From Chryseobacterium carnipullorum (GTDB lineage: Bacteria > Bacteroidota > Bacteroidia > Flavobacteriales > Weeksellaceae), in NCBI RefSeq assembly GCF_900142785.1, contig NZ_FRCD01000004.1, positions 62,001 through 126,000 on the forward strand: DNA of 64,000 nucleotides, written 5' to 3'. Position 1 is the first letter of the stretch; each line of letters begins with the position of its first letter. Position numbers and translations under genes: made by a program. Shown here piece by piece: positions 46,501 through 55,238 of the stretch. The notes under the pieces are model-generated. The model did no database searches, was not told where the DNA came from, and saw only the letters and a list, made by a program, of their open reading frames with translations.

Positions 46501-47933
46501 TTGAACATTTTACCTTCAATCCCTTGTAATGTTAAAATAGGCAGATACACAATAAGGATAATGATCTGCCCGAAAACAGCACTGTTCATCATCTTTCCTG
46601 CAGAATCTATGACAATCGTATCCATTTCCTGTTTTGAAACCGATACTGCTTTCCTGAATTTTGAGTTATGGGTAAACTGATGCATGACGGATTCTACAAT
46701 AATGACAGCGCCATCTATGATAAGCCCAAAATCAAGTGCTCCCAGGCTCATTAAATTACCGCTGACGCCAAAAAGATTCATCATACAAATGGCAAAAAGC
46801 ATCGCCAGAGGAATCACTGAAGCGACCAGTAAACCTGCACGGAAATTTCCCAGGAATAAGACCAGCACAAAGACAACAATCAAGGCACCTTCCATCAGAT
46901 TCTTTTCTACAGTACCTATAGCGTTGTTTACCATTTTGGTTCGGTCTAAGAATGGCTCAATCACAACACCTTCCGGCAAAGTTTTCTGGATTTGCTCTAT
47001 TTTACTCTTTACATTTTTGATGACCTCGCTGCTGTTTTCACCCTTTAGCATCATCACAATAGCACCGGAAACTTCACCACTGTCATTGTAGGTCATTGCA
47101 CCGAATCTTGTAGCATACCCATAGCGTACATCTGCAACATCTCTGATAAATAAGGGAACATCATTGTTTTTTGTGGAGATTGATATATTCTTAATATCAT
47201 CCAGATTTCCCACTAATCCTTCGCTTCGTATATATAAAACGGTAGGTCCTTTTTCGATATAAGATCCTCCTGTATTTTGGTTATTGGCTTTTAATGCATC
47301 GAAAATATCGGTAATGGTAATTCCGTAAGCATTTAATTTATCAGGATTTACAGAGATTTCATATTGTTTCAGCTGGCCGCCAAAGCTGCTGACTTCCGCG
47401 ACCCCTTTTACCCCAAGCAATTGTCTCCTAACGATCCAATCCTGAAGGGTTCTCAGTTCTGTAATATCATACTTGCTTTCGTACCCTTTTTTGGAACGGA
47501 CAACATATTGATAAATTTCACCCAATCCCGTTGAAATAGGTCCCAATGTAGGTATTCCTATATCCGGTGGTATTTGATTCTGCACCTGCTGCAACCTCTC
47601 TGCAACCTGTTGTCTTGCCCAGTAAATATCAACATTGTCATCAAAAACAATGGTAACTAATGAAAGACCAAACCTTGAGAAACTCCGGATTTCTTTTAAA
47701 CCCGAAATATTACTGTTGGCTTGTTCTATAGGGAAAGTAACTAATCTTTCGATATCGGTAGCTCCGAATGAGGGAGCAGTGGTTATTACCTGAACCTGAT
47801 TATTGGTAATATCAGGCACTGCATCGATTGGTAATTGGGTCACCTGATAAGCTCCAACGCCTATAAGTCCAAATACCAGCAATGCTATAATGAGTTTATT
47901 CTTCACAGAAAACTCAATGATTTTTGTAAGCAT
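43584..47933 (-). CDS. CzcA-type RND pump fused to a TolC-like outer-membrane factor
   Basis: A 1449-residue fusion. Residues 1-1039 are a heavy-metal efflux RND pump (HME class): N-terminal TM1, VPDITNNQVQVIT, the proton-relay TM4 motif LDFGLIIDGAVIIVES (about 400-415), and twelve TM segments ending near VTIEKGFK. Residues 1040-1449 begin with a complete signal peptide (MKNIRKNSIIPILILLF...MKSQ), then a TolC/OMF domain (ISLDEAITLALKNN, two helical hairpin repeats). The ion is probably Co/Zn/Cd or Cu/Ag; sequence alone does not decide. The adaptor gene follows. Inside the frame, AAAAAGGAT lies just upstream of the ATG at 44816, so separate translation of the OMF is possible. Confidence 0.92.
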   Translation of the reverse strand: MLTKIIEFSVKNKLIIALLVFGLIGVGAYQVTQLPIDAVPDITNNQVQVITTAPSFGATDIERLVTFPIEQANSNISGLKEIRSFSRFGLSLVTIVFDDNVDIYWARQQVAERLQQVQNQIPPDIGIPTLGPISTGLGEIYQYVVRSKKGYESKYDITELRTLQDWIVRRQLLGVKGVAEVSSFGGQLKQYEISVNPDKLNAYGITITDIFDALKANNQNTGGSYIEKGPTVLYIRSEGLVGNLDDIKNISISTKNNDVPLFIRDVADVRYGYATRFGAMTYNDSGEVSGAIVMMLKGENSSEVIKNVKSKIEQIQKTLPEGVVIEPFLDRTKMVNNAIGTVEKNLMEGALIVVFVLVLFLGNFRAGLLVASVIPLAMLFAICMMNLFGVSGNLMSLGALDFGLIIDGAVIIVESVMHQFTHNSKFRKAVSVSKQEMDTIVIDSAGKMMNSAVFGQIIILIVYLPILTLQGIEGKMFKPMAQTVAFALLGAFLLSLTYIPMMSSIILSKKINHKMNFSDRLMEKTERMYRKTLLKVLRLPKTIFSIVIVLFLISVVVLSRMGGEFIPSLEEGDFAVDTRVLPGSSLKTTIESTQKAAHILKTRFPEVQKVVTKIGSGEVPTDPMPMDASDMMVILKDKSEWTSAKTFPELSDKMSKALEDVPGITVGFQYPVQMRFNELMTGARQDVVLKIFGENLETLVKNANQIGKIIGTVRGAQNLYIEPVSGLPQVIIKYNRPVIAQYHLSIGDINRVINTAFAGQSTGLVFEGEKRFDMVVRLNSNDRKNLDDVKNLLVPTQSGNQIPLSQLAYIDIKNGPNQIQRENGQRRIVVGFNVKNRDVQGIVEELQAKVDQQLKLPPGYYVTYGGSFENLKNAKNRLMIAVPIALVLIFVLLFLAFKSVKESLLIYTAIPLSIIGGVFLLAARGMPFSISAGVGFIALFGVAVLNGIVLISEFNRLYQSGTKNIVRIVVDGGEARLRPVLMTAFVASLGFIPMALSNGAGAEVQRPLATVVIGGLLMATLLTLFVLPLLYVTIEKGFKMKNIRKNSIIPILILLFVLSGNVMKSQTKISLDEAITLALKNNRGLKNEKLKSEYAKQIIKTSSDIPQTGISVDYGQINSVYRDVKFGVSQSIAFPTVYKRQKSLYTEEWKKSELNISLKEYQLKKGVTLTFYNILYWQEKEKLLNKSLVLYSQFLDKANLRLKSGESNMLEKVTAANQKSMVEIQIKQVEQELKTLQLQLQWLLNSETEWLPDGDRLFSPSGLESDISGNPSLKILEQQKNVTAQQTALEKSKLLPGLQLAYNLNSFRGMGADDNVYNASPQFHSVQVGVSVPIFSGGQKARIQASKIAESVSENDLQNAQFTIKNQYKKLSEIQQKNREIVSQYEKYELENADTILETAQKQFINGAINYLEFVMLVNQAISIKNNYTDAVWNLNESIVELEYINLNQ
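44814..44830 (-). promoter_or_regulatory. Possible internal ribosome site and start for the OMF part
   Basis: On the minus strand AAAAAGGATTTAAAATG places a Shine-Dalgarno-like AAGGA 6-7 nt before the in-frame ATG of the TolC-like signal peptide. This may be a relic of two formerly separate genes or a working internal start. Confidence 0.4.
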
Positions 47934-48112
47934 ATATAATTCTGTTAAATCTTAATTGAAATAAATAGTCTTTGCTCCTCTCCACGCCGAGAACGCCTGT
48001 AACTCTTATTCTCATCAAAGAATTTAAAATACAGGGAATAGAGTCCAGCCAGATCAAAACGGGATAAGAGACCAACACCTACGTGTTGAACCGTAAAAAC
48101 AAACGGAAAAAA

Positions 48113-48490
48113 TTAACAGTGTTTAGGAGGCTGCCAAATGGAATTTAAGGCTCCTTTATCGTAAAAGAGATAATTGTAGGAATACATTTCTTTATGACCT
48201 TCTTTTATGATCGTTTTTATAACCTCAATCCTACAATCCGGTACAGTAAAAATCAAAACCAATGGAGATGAGTGAACCACAAAAGGAAGTTTCTGGTCTG
48301 TCTGATAGTCGGCATCTTTAACCGGATGGTCATAATGCATCTTAATGAAAGCTCTAAGCGTTATTTCCGGATTCTGTTCCTTGTGTTCTATAAAATGTTC
48401 TATAAGAACGGGGATTTTCAGCAGCTGGTATAGTTCAGTTGTTGAAAACAAATAAAGGGAAAGTAATACTATGGAAATCCACTTTTTCAC
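48113..48490 (-). CDS. Unknown exported protein upstream of the efflux genes
   Basis: A 125-residue protein from a GTG start with a hydrophobic N-terminus (KKWISIVLLSLYLFSTTELYQLL) that may be a signal or anchor. The rest has scattered histidines (HFIEHKEQ, MHYDHP) and ends IWQPPKHC, so metal binding is conceivable. It lies 180 bp upstream of the fused pump on the same strand. From memory, small proteins of this kind recur in front of flavobacterial CzcA-type operons. A TAATTTTG element is just upstream of the start (48497-48504), which would leave almost no leader. Confidence 0.7.
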   Translation of the reverse strand: MKKWISIVLLSLYLFSTTELYQLLKIPVLIEHFIEHKEQNPEITLRAFIKMHYDHPVKDADYQTDQKLPFVVHSSPLVLIFTVPDCRIEVIKTIIKEGHKEMYSYNYLFYDKGALNSIWQPPKHC

Positions 48491-48749
48491 ATAACAAAAT
48501 TAGATGATTTTAATCTTAGAATGGTTATAAATTAATACGAATTTCGATCAATAGAAACTCTTACTATTAAAAACGTGTTAGCAAGATAGAACTCAAATTA
48601 AGCATTATTTACAGAAAGAAATTACGATCAGAATAAATGGGTTGAAAAAAATTGTTTTATCATCCATCGGTATAATTTGGAAATTTATATTTGAAATACC
48701 GACTGATCAATATTTCTTTAATGGAAATATCAAGGAGGTCATCATCATT

Positions 48750-51254
48750 TTACATGATTTGATAATGCCGTTTCCAAAATTTAACCAATTCATACCATAA
48801 TACTGAAACACACCCTGTTCCTGCGGCAATCAAAAACTGTATTAGATTCAACTCTTCAAAAGCAAAAAAGCGGGTTAAAGGCTTGACATACAACAACAGA
48901 CCTGTAATGCCTACTGTAATGCCTACAATGATTAAAACCAGATTATTTTTATATCGTAAAGTGGTGATGACAGAATAGTAAAAGGAACGGTTTTCTAAGG
49001 TTAAAAACACGTTGGAAGTGACTAAAGTCAAAAAAACCATTGTCCTTGTAATTTGTTCATTGAATCCCTGGTCAACAGAAAACAGATATACCCATAGCGT
49101 TCCGACAGTTATGATCAATCCTTGAATGATACTGGTTGAAAGTTCTTTCCAATTGAAAAAAGTGGAGGTAAAAGGTTTGGGTTTCCTTGTCATTGTATTT
49201 TTTTCCATGGGCTCATTTTCATAAACAATAGAACATGTCGGCCCCATAATCAGTTCCAAAAATATAATATGAATCGGAGAAAAAATATTGGGATAAATCC
49301 AGCCCAGCGCCAATGGAATAAAAACGGTCAAAATGATAGGAATGTGTATTGAAATGATAAATTGGATAGCTTTTTTGAGATTGGTGTAAATTTTTCTGCC
49401 CATCGCAATGGCATCCACCATTTTAGACAGATCATCTTCTAATAAAATCAATGAAGCTGCCTGTTTGGCTATTTCTGTTCCCTTTCTACCCATTGCTATT
49501 CCTATATGTGCGGCTTTCAGGGCCGGCCCGTCATTCACTCCATCTCCTGTCATGGCTACAATCTGATGGTTTGATTTTAGTGCATTGATGATTTTTAGTT
49601 TTGCTTCAGGAAACATTCTCGTAAAAATGCTGTTAGTCATTACACTTTCTTTTAGTTGGTCATCCTCCAATCTCATCAGTTCATCCCCTGTAATACTGTT
49701 TTTGCATCCTTTGAATCCAATTTGTCTGGCGATAGCTTCAGTAGTGGCAGAATTATCTCCGGTGATTATTTTCACGGCAATGCCTGCATTATAAAAGTTC
49801 TCCAGTACCTTTTGGATATTCTTTTTTGGAGGGTCATAAAAAGCAATGATGCCTTTGAATTGAAACAATAAATCCTGTTGTTTTTTGGGGTATTCACTTC
49901 CGGTAAAATCAGATGTGCCAACTCCCAGGACCCGAAACCCATCCTTTGCCAAGAGTTGTATTGCTTTATTAATATATTGCTTTTCATTGGAGGCAAGATC
50001 CGAAACAGCCATCAATGCTTCTGGTGCACCTTTGGCGGCAATAATACGTTTTCCTGAGCGATTTGAAAAGATATGGGTCATCATCGGCGGTTTTCCACCT
50101 AATGGATATTCATGAATGAGATGGTAATGAGGACGTTCGTCATTTTTTGAAATGTTCTCATAAGTTTGGTGTAATGCGATTTCCATCGGGTCAAAAGCAA
50201 TAGGTTCACTAGCCCACATTGCTGAGGTGATGAGTTCTTTTTCATCATCCGAGGAGGTATCGACAGGTAGAAATATTTTGTTTGAAGAGAGTAAAAACAG
50301 TTTTGCAACACTCATTTTATTCTCTGTCAATGTTCCTGTTTTATCCGTGCAGATCACCGTAGCACTTCCCAGCGTTTCAACGGTTTTCATTTGTTTCACC
50401 ACAATCCCCAGCTTCATTAATCTCCAGGCTCCCAACGCCATAAATGTAGTGAATGCCACAGGAATTTCTTCTGGTAAAATGCTCATAGCCAAAGTAAGCG
50501 ACTGTAGTAAGCTGTTCAATACCTCTTGAGAATGCCAGTAATTAATGATCCAGACGATCATAAAAACCACGGCACCCGTAATGGCCATTTTTTTTACAAA
50601 ATTAGCAATTTGTTTTTCCAAAGGTGTTTTTTCTTCAGTAATACTTTCCAAACTGCTTCCGATCTTCCCCAATCTGGTAGCATTGCCAATAGCAGTAATG
50701 GTGGCCACTGCCAATCCACTGGCCACGGTGGTGCCGCTGTAAATAAAATGGTCTACGATTGTTTTTTCTTTGAAGACAGAAAGTGATTCTCCGGTTAGGA
50801 TAGATTCGTTGACCGAAAAATCATTAGAATGAATGATACTTCCGTCTGCTGTGATCAGAGTCCCTTCTTCCACCATCATGCTGTCGCCAACCACTAAATC
50901 TTCACTTTTAATTTCTATGATTTTGCCATTACGGATTACCTTGCAGTTCGGTTGAGAAAGGTCTTTCAGTTTCTCCAAAGCATTTTTGCTTCTGGAATAT
51001 TGATACAAAGAAATGGAGGTTTGAAATATGATGGCCGCAGTCAGAAAAATACCATCTCCGTTTTTGCCACTGATAAAATAAATAAAAGCCGCTACGAATA
51101 ATAATATAAGCATGGGATCTTTGGCAATACGGATGACCGTTTCAAAGAAAGTGTTTCCTTTTTTGTAGTTTAAATTATTTTTCCCATTCTTTTCCCTTGA
51201 CTGAATGACTTCATTATCGGATAAACCCTGTATGTTGAAATGGTGAATAGGCAT
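48750..51254 (-). CDS. P2-type cation-transporting ATPase
   Basis: An 834-residue P-type ATPase. Order: TM1-2 (about 45-85), actuator domain with ILTGES (about 154), TM3-4 with PEEIPVAFTTFMALGAWRL, phosphorylation motif CTDKTGTLTE (Asp about 304), nucleotide domain (KGAPEAL), hinge MTGDGVNDGPALKAAHIGIAMG (about 566), then six C-terminal TMs with LELIMGPTCSIVYENEP. The class resembles Ca2+/cation P2 ATPases; there are no metal-binding CxxC domains, so it is not a copper pump. It is the last gene of a six-gene operon with a universal stress protein. The ion is not certain. Confidence 0.9.
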   Translation of the reverse strand: MPIHHFNIQGLSDNEVIQSREKNGKNNLNYKKGNTFFETVIRIAKDPMLILLFVAAFIYFISGKNGDGIFLTAAIIFQTSISLYQYSRSKNALEKLKDLSQPNCKVIRNGKIIEIKSEDLVVGDSMMVEEGTLITADGSIIHSNDFSVNESILTGESLSVFKEKTIVDHFIYSGTTVASGLAVATITAIGNATRLGKIGSSLESITEEKTPLEKQIANFVKKMAITGAVVFMIVWIINYWHSQEVLNSLLQSLTLAMSILPEEIPVAFTTFMALGAWRLMKLGIVVKQMKTVETLGSATVICTDKTGTLTENKMSVAKLFLLSSNKIFLPVDTSSDDEKELITSAMWASEPIAFDPMEIALHQTYENISKNDERPHYHLIHEYPLGGKPPMMTHIFSNRSGKRIIAAKGAPEALMAVSDLASNEKQYINKAIQLLAKDGFRVLGVGTSDFTGSEYPKKQQDLLFQFKGIIAFYDPPKKNIQKVLENFYNAGIAVKIITGDNSATTEAIARQIGFKGCKNSITGDELMRLEDDQLKESVMTNSIFTRMFPEAKLKIINALKSNHQIVAMTGDGVNDGPALKAAHIGIAMGRKGTEIAKQAASLILLEDDLSKMVDAIAMGRKIYTNLKKAIQFIISIHIPIILTVFIPLALGWIYPNIFSPIHIIFLELIMGPTCSIVYENEPMEKNTMTRKPKPFTSTFFNWKELSTSIIQGLIITVGTLWVYLFSVDQGFNEQITRTMVFLTLVTSNVFLTLENRSFYYSVITTLRYKNNLVLIIVGITVGITGLLLYVKPLTRFFAFEELNLIQFLIAAGTGCVSVLWYELVKFWKRHYQIM

Positions 51255-51299
51255 TGTAAATGTTTTTAAGACAATCGATTAATGATTAGAATTTGATCT

Positions 51300-52121
51300 T
51301 TACTTTCCGTAGTAATGTTTATTGTATTCTATCTTTTGAATTTCAAACTTCGCATAACTGCAATCTCCTGAAGATAATCTCCATAGTACTTCCGCCGAAA
51401 AAGGAATTCGAAAGCCATTAACCTCCTTATAACCCGACATTTTGCAAAGCCAGGTTTCTCTTTTTTCATCTGTCATGAAACGTTGTGTCTGCATGGTTAT
51501 AATGTCACCAACGGCATTAAAAGAGACCGTAAAATGAAATAAAATTTCTTTATATCTGAATGATAATTTTGCTGAATTTGCATCAATTGCTGTCCATTTT
51601 ACCATTTCCGATGGCAACAGATTGGTAGGAAACCAAACGCTTTCTGCCACCCAGCGTTGCAGTTCACCTTCATCTGATGTGACACCTTTATTTTCTGCTA
51701 CCTTAAAGATATTCAATAAGAAAACTTTTAAACTTCCTGTATTGGCAATATAACTATCAATAGCTGTAAACATCGTTGTTGTTCCTTTCCAGATAAATTG
51801 TGGCTGTCTTACGGAGAAGTGCTGTTCACCCGCTATGTTTATATAGCCTTTCTTTAGATCAGTCTTAAATATTCCGTTATGCTCCAGCCGGACTGAACTT
51901 ATATAGGGCTGTCCATGTTTCAAAACTAATTTAAAATACCGTTGAACAGGTTCTGGCAAATCGTTTAATATGATACTGTCATAGAGTTGACCTGATCTGT
52001 TTTTGGTGTTTTCATACAAGACGGCCAACTGCCTGTTAAATGTAAATTGCATCATGATTTTACCAAATAATAATACAAATAATAGGATTGTAATGATGAG
52101 TATTGAAATGAGTATTGTCAT
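51300..52121 (-). CDS. DUF6544-like membrane-anchored protein
   Basis: A 273-residue protein with an N-terminal transmembrane helix (ILISILIITILLFVLLF) and a soluble part starting LPEPVQRYFKLVLKHGQPYISSVRLEHNG in sections. The pattern LPEPVQRYF...VRLxHxGxF is what I recall for DUF6544/DUF6920 proteins. A stretch WVAESVWFPTNLLPS and a beta-rich C-terminus (VNGFRIPFSAEVLW) follow, as in lipid-binding-like folds. It lies 26 bp after the stress protein and 45 bp before the ATPase, clearly in one operon. Function unknown. Confidence 0.75.
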   Translation of the reverse strand: MTILISILIITILLFVLLFGKIMMQFTFNRQLAVLYENTKNRSGQLYDSIILNDLPEPVQRYFKLVLKHGQPYISSVRLEHNGIFKTDLKKGYINIAGEQHFSVRQPQFIWKGTTTMFTAIDSYIANTGSLKVFLLNIFKVAENKGVTSDEGELQRWVAESVWFPTNLLPSEMVKWTAIDANSAKLSFRYKEILFHFTVSFNAVGDIITMQTQRFMTDEKRETWLCKMSGYKEVNGFRIPFSAEVLWRLSSGDCSYAKFEIQKIEYNKHYYGK

Positions 52122-52147
52122 CTTAAAAGCATTTGGTAAAAAATTAT

Positions 52148-53014
52148 CTATGCTTTTCTAAAGACTAACAAAGGAACTTTGGTATGAAATGAATATTCAG
52201 CAGAATTGCCTGCATAGAAAACGTTCTGAAACCAATTTCTACTTTGATGTGTGAACATTATCAACAGAGAAGGTTCGGATTTTTTGACAGCCAACTCTAT
52301 GCCTTCAAGCAGATGATCATCCTGCTTTTTCTCAGTGATATTTATACTTACAGGATAATTCGCTATCTTGTCTATCCTGCTTTCAAAGATCTTCCTGTTT
52401 TCTTCTTTCCATGGTTCTGATGTAAAATTCAGCAATTCAACAGATGCCTGAAGTGGTTTTGCAAATGATACAACCCTGATCAGCTCATTTTCAGAATCAT
52501 CAAGATCTGAGGCGTACAGAATACTTTTGATTGTACCTATTTTATAATCATGAGGCACTACAATTACCGGAACTTTAGATTGATTGATAAGAGTAGAAGT
52601 GATCGTTCCTAAGAATTTTTTTAATACACCGGCCCCTCTTGTGCTAATACAAATATAATCAAAGCTATTTTCCTCTGCATATTCCACGATTCTGGATTCT
52701 GGTAAGACAGACAATTCCACAGCATACTGAATAGTTCTGGGCTCCATGTGCATGGCAGCATATATTTCCTCCACAAAAAGAACCAGTCTGGAGTGTATCA
52801 ATTCTTTTTGCTCCTCCTCATATTCGTCCATTCTTACAGCATCCCATGCGGAAGGTGTCTGCAAATGATGGACATTGAGAAAAGTCAGGCTATATGTATT
52901 CTGGGCAGCTAATTGAACAGCAAACCGTAATCCGGATTTTGAATGATCCGAAAAATCTGTAGTAACAAGAATTTTTTCCACTTTTTTAAAATTTAGTTCA
53001 ATATAATCGTTCAT
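52148..53014 (-). CDS. Tandem universal stress protein
   Basis: A 288-residue protein with two Usp domains. Domain 1 (about 10-155) has KILVTTDFSDHSKSGLRFAVQL and a loop GAGVLKKFLGTITSTLI followed by VPVIVVPHD. Domain 2 (about 160-288) begins SILYASDLDDSENELIRV and ends SFHTKVPLLVFRKA, without a clear nucleotide loop. The family responds to starvation, redox stress or hypoxia. Its ATG overlaps the stop of the DUF1003 gene by 4 bp (ATGA), so translation is coupled. It is cytoplasmic. Confidence 0.9.
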   Translation of the reverse strand: MNDYIELNFKKVEKILVTTDFSDHSKSGLRFAVQLAAQNTYSLTFLNVHHLQTPSAWDAVRMDEYEEEQKELIHSRLVLFVEEIYAAMHMEPRTIQYAVELSVLPESRIVEYAEENSFDYICISTRGAGVLKKFLGTITSTLINQSKVPVIVVPHDYKIGTIKSILYASDLDDSENELIRVVSFAKPLQASVELLNFTSEPWKEENRKIFESRIDKIANYPVSINITEKKQDDHLLEGIELAVKKSEPSLLIMFTHQSRNWFQNVFYAGNSAEYSFHTKVPLLVFRKA

Positions 53015-53703
53015 TTCTTTTGAAGAACATTCATCAGGTCTTCGAGATAATCAGTCTGTACTTCCTGAATCTCCAGTAATTTTTTATTTTGATTCACAAG
53101 CAAATGGTCTATTTTTTCACTGAGGAGTTTGATTTCCAATTCAGCTTTTAGATTAATCTTGTAATCATGTTCACTTCTTACTCTATCTTTTTGTTCCTGC
53201 CGGTTTTGGCTCATCATAATAATGGGTGCCTGAATGGCTGCCAGACAGGAAAGAAGCAAATTCAGCAATATAAAAGGATAGGGATCAAAGGACTTTGCTG
53301 ATAAGAACCAAATATTAATCAATATCCAAATCAAAATAAATGAGAAAAATACAACAATGAAGGTCCAGCTTCCACCAAAAGAAGCAACTTTATCAGCAAG
53401 CCTTTCTCCCGGCGTAAGATCAGCTTCTATTTCATCCTGAATATTTTCCGAGAGAATGGAATTGTTTTTAATAGCCTCCATTACATCCAGATCTATGATT
53501 TCAAGTTCTCCCCTCTCTTCCACAATTAAGGATGTCAGGTATAATCTTCGGTATTGATTCAGTTCCGAAATAGAGATAAAATCATCTTTGCTAAAGAGAG
53601 CATTTTTCTTCCGAATAAGGTTAAAGATGCCCTCGCGAAGATCTTCTCCTTTCACTTCTTCTCCTTCCCGAATTTCCTGATGACTGATCTTACTGGTTTC
53701 CAT
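53011..53703 (-). CDS. DUF1003 membrane protein
   Basis: A 230-residue protein. The DUF1003 core is at about 95-185: GERLADKVASFGGSW, TM1 (FIVVFFSFILIWILI), FDPYPFILLNLLLSCLAAIQAPIIMMSQNR (TM2) and the charged RQEQKDRVRSEHDYKINLKAE. The N-terminal 90 residues carry an additional cytoplasmic segment (FSKDDFISISELNQYRRLYLTS). The C-terminal coiled coil ends VQTDYLEDLMNVLQ. The family is found near stress and metal genes, with unknown biochemical role. It overlaps the universal stress gene by 4 bp. Confidence 0.88.
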   Translation of the reverse strand: METSKISHQEIREGEEVKGEDLREGIFNLIRKKNALFSKDDFISISELNQYRRLYLTSLIVEERGELEIIDLDVMEAIKNNSILSENIQDEIEADLTPGERLADKVASFGGSWTFIVVFFSFILIWILINIWFLSAKSFDPYPFILLNLLLSCLAAIQAPIIMMSQNRQEQKDRVRSEHDYKINLKAELEIKLLSEKIDHLLVNQNKKLLEIQEVQTDYLEDLMNVLQKK

Positions 53704-53755
53704 TTTGAGCTTTTACTTTTATTAATCTGCAGTGATTGAATTCCAGAATGTTTTT

Positions 53756-54016
53756 TTAAATAAAAAATGAAAATCTAAACTGAGATCCATTTTTAGGCGG
53801 CATTCTGCAGATAGGTTCCTGAATTTCCTTTAACTGTTTGGTCGCAGACTGTAAATAATATTTTAAATCATTAATAAACAATTGATTTTTCATCCCGGAA
53901 TGAAACCGAGGTTTTTCATATAAAAGAATATATAATTCCGGAAATCCTGACTGTATCCCGAACTTGACATCAGAAATTTCTTTTATAAGATATTTGGTTG
54001 TATCCCTATAATTCAT
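53756..54016 (-). CDS. Unknown 86-residue protein in the stress operon
   Basis: A small soluble protein (MNYRDTTKYLIKEISDVKFG, ...LKYYLQSATKQLKEIQEP). It overlaps the end of the cupin gene by 11 bp and lies 52 bp before the DUF1003 gene, so it belongs to the operon. No family recognised. Confidence 0.65.
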   Translation of the reverse strand: MNYRDTTKYLIKEISDVKFGIQSGFPELYILLYEKPRFHSGMKNQLFINDLKYYLQSATKQLKEIQEPICRMPPKNGSQFRFSFFI

Positions 54017-54347
54017 AGCCGCTTTTTATAATCGTTAATATCATTTTAAAACGCTCGTTGGCTTTGATAACATTAGGCTTATGAGCAGGAATAATAATGG
54101 ATTGTCCCGTATCTAAAAGGAAAGATTGACCGTCAATCACAATTTCCGCTTTTCCTTCTATAATCTGAGCAAAGGTGTCAAATGGGGATATTTTTTCAGT
54201 AAGCCCTTCTCCACTGTCGAAAGACATTACACTGATATTACCGGTTGATTTTTTCAAAATGGTTTTGATGACCACAGAATTGGGAATGTATTCTATAATT
54301 TCAACCGTGATATAAGCGGTTGATTTTTCGAGTTCGTTATTATCCAT
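54006..54347 (-). CDS. Cupin-domain protein
   Basis: A 113-residue single-domain cupin. Motif 1 is partly visible as SPFDTFAQIIEGKAEIVIDGQ (histidine replaced by Thr/Phe at the usual first position), motif 2 as QSIIIPAHKPNVIKA (the histidine present). It is probably a small-molecule-binding or metal-binding sensor or enzyme. It is the first gene of the operon that ends with the P-type ATPase; it starts about 75 bp downstream of the AraC gene, on the same strand. Confidence 0.85.
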   Translation of the reverse strand: MDNNELEKSTAYITVEIIEYIPNSVVIKTILKKSTGNISVMSFDSGEGLTEKISPFDTFAQIIEGKAEIVIDGQSFLLDTGQSIIIPAHKPNVIKANERFKMILTIIKSGYEL

Positions 54348-54421
54348 AATAGATTTGGGCTAATGTTAAAAAAATAGATGTTTTAATTCTTCCTGCAGCC
54401 TAACGCCCGGAAGATTGATGA

Positions 54422-54982
54422 TTAAAGATCTTCGAGATTTTGCTTTCTTTTTTGTCCTAACTGTTTATAGAAAGAAGGGCTAAGTCCGGTTACCTTTTTA
54501 AACTGATTGGATAAGTGGGCAACACTGCTATAATTGAGTTTATAAGCGATTTCCGTGAGATTAAGTTCATCATAAAGAAGTAATTCTTTGGCTTTCTCTA
54601 TTTTATGATTAATAATATAATGCTGGATCGTAATCCCTTTCACTTCAGAAAATGTATTGGCCAGATAGGTGTAGTCATACCCAAGTTTTTCACTGAGATA
54701 ATCTGAGAAGTTTTGTTTTGGCAGCTCATCTGAGTAATGGACCATATCTATGATGACACTTTTGATTTTCTCGATCAAAATACTTTTTTTGTCATCCAGA
54801 AGCTGCAATCCAGATTTTATTAAAATCTCTGCAAGTTTTGCCCTCTTATCATCACTGGTTTTTTCTAGGGTTTCAACCAATCCCAATTCTATCCCTACAT
54901 AATTTATATTTAAACTATCTAATGCATCCTGAACAACCATTTTGCAGCGCAGACTTACCATATATTTGATGTATAATTTCAT
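54422..54982 (-). CDS. AraC-family transcriptional regulator
   Basis: A 186-residue regulator. The C-terminal half has two HTHs: LGYDYTYLANTFSEVKGITIQ (about 100-120) and LNLTEIAYKLNYSSVAHLSNQFKKVTGLSPSFYK (about 139-172). The N-terminal part starts MKLYIKYMVSLRCKMVVQDAL, the short type frequent in Bacteroidota, with a small alpha/beta domain and no ligand-binding cupin. It is directly upstream of the cupin/DUF1003/Usp/ATPase operon and oriented the same way, so it is a plausible regulator of it. Confidence 0.88.
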   Translation of the reverse strand: MKLYIKYMVSLRCKMVVQDALDSLNINYVGIELGLVETLEKTSDDKRAKLAEILIKSGLQLLDDKKSILIEKIKSVIIDMVHYSDELPKQNFSDYLSEKLGYDYTYLANTFSEVKGITIQHYIINHKIEKAKELLLYDELNLTEIAYKLNYSSVAHLSNQFKKVTGLSPSFYKQLGQKRKQNLEDL

Positions 54983-55238
54983 AAGTTCTACTGAATATTT
55001 GCATTGTATAATGATTTATGGTATTAAGACAGATTGTAAGAAAGTATCTTCCCATAGTGAACATTCGGAAAACTAAAATGATGATCGCACCGGTAAACTC
55101 AATGATTGCCGATTTTTATCCAAGTGTATCAACATTACTATTTCTTTGTTTATATTATGACACCCCTCTCATGATCTCATCAAATCAGTTCATCAGCTAC
55201 TGCCTGGCGATGGCCATCTGCTATTCCTATTTGTATTT

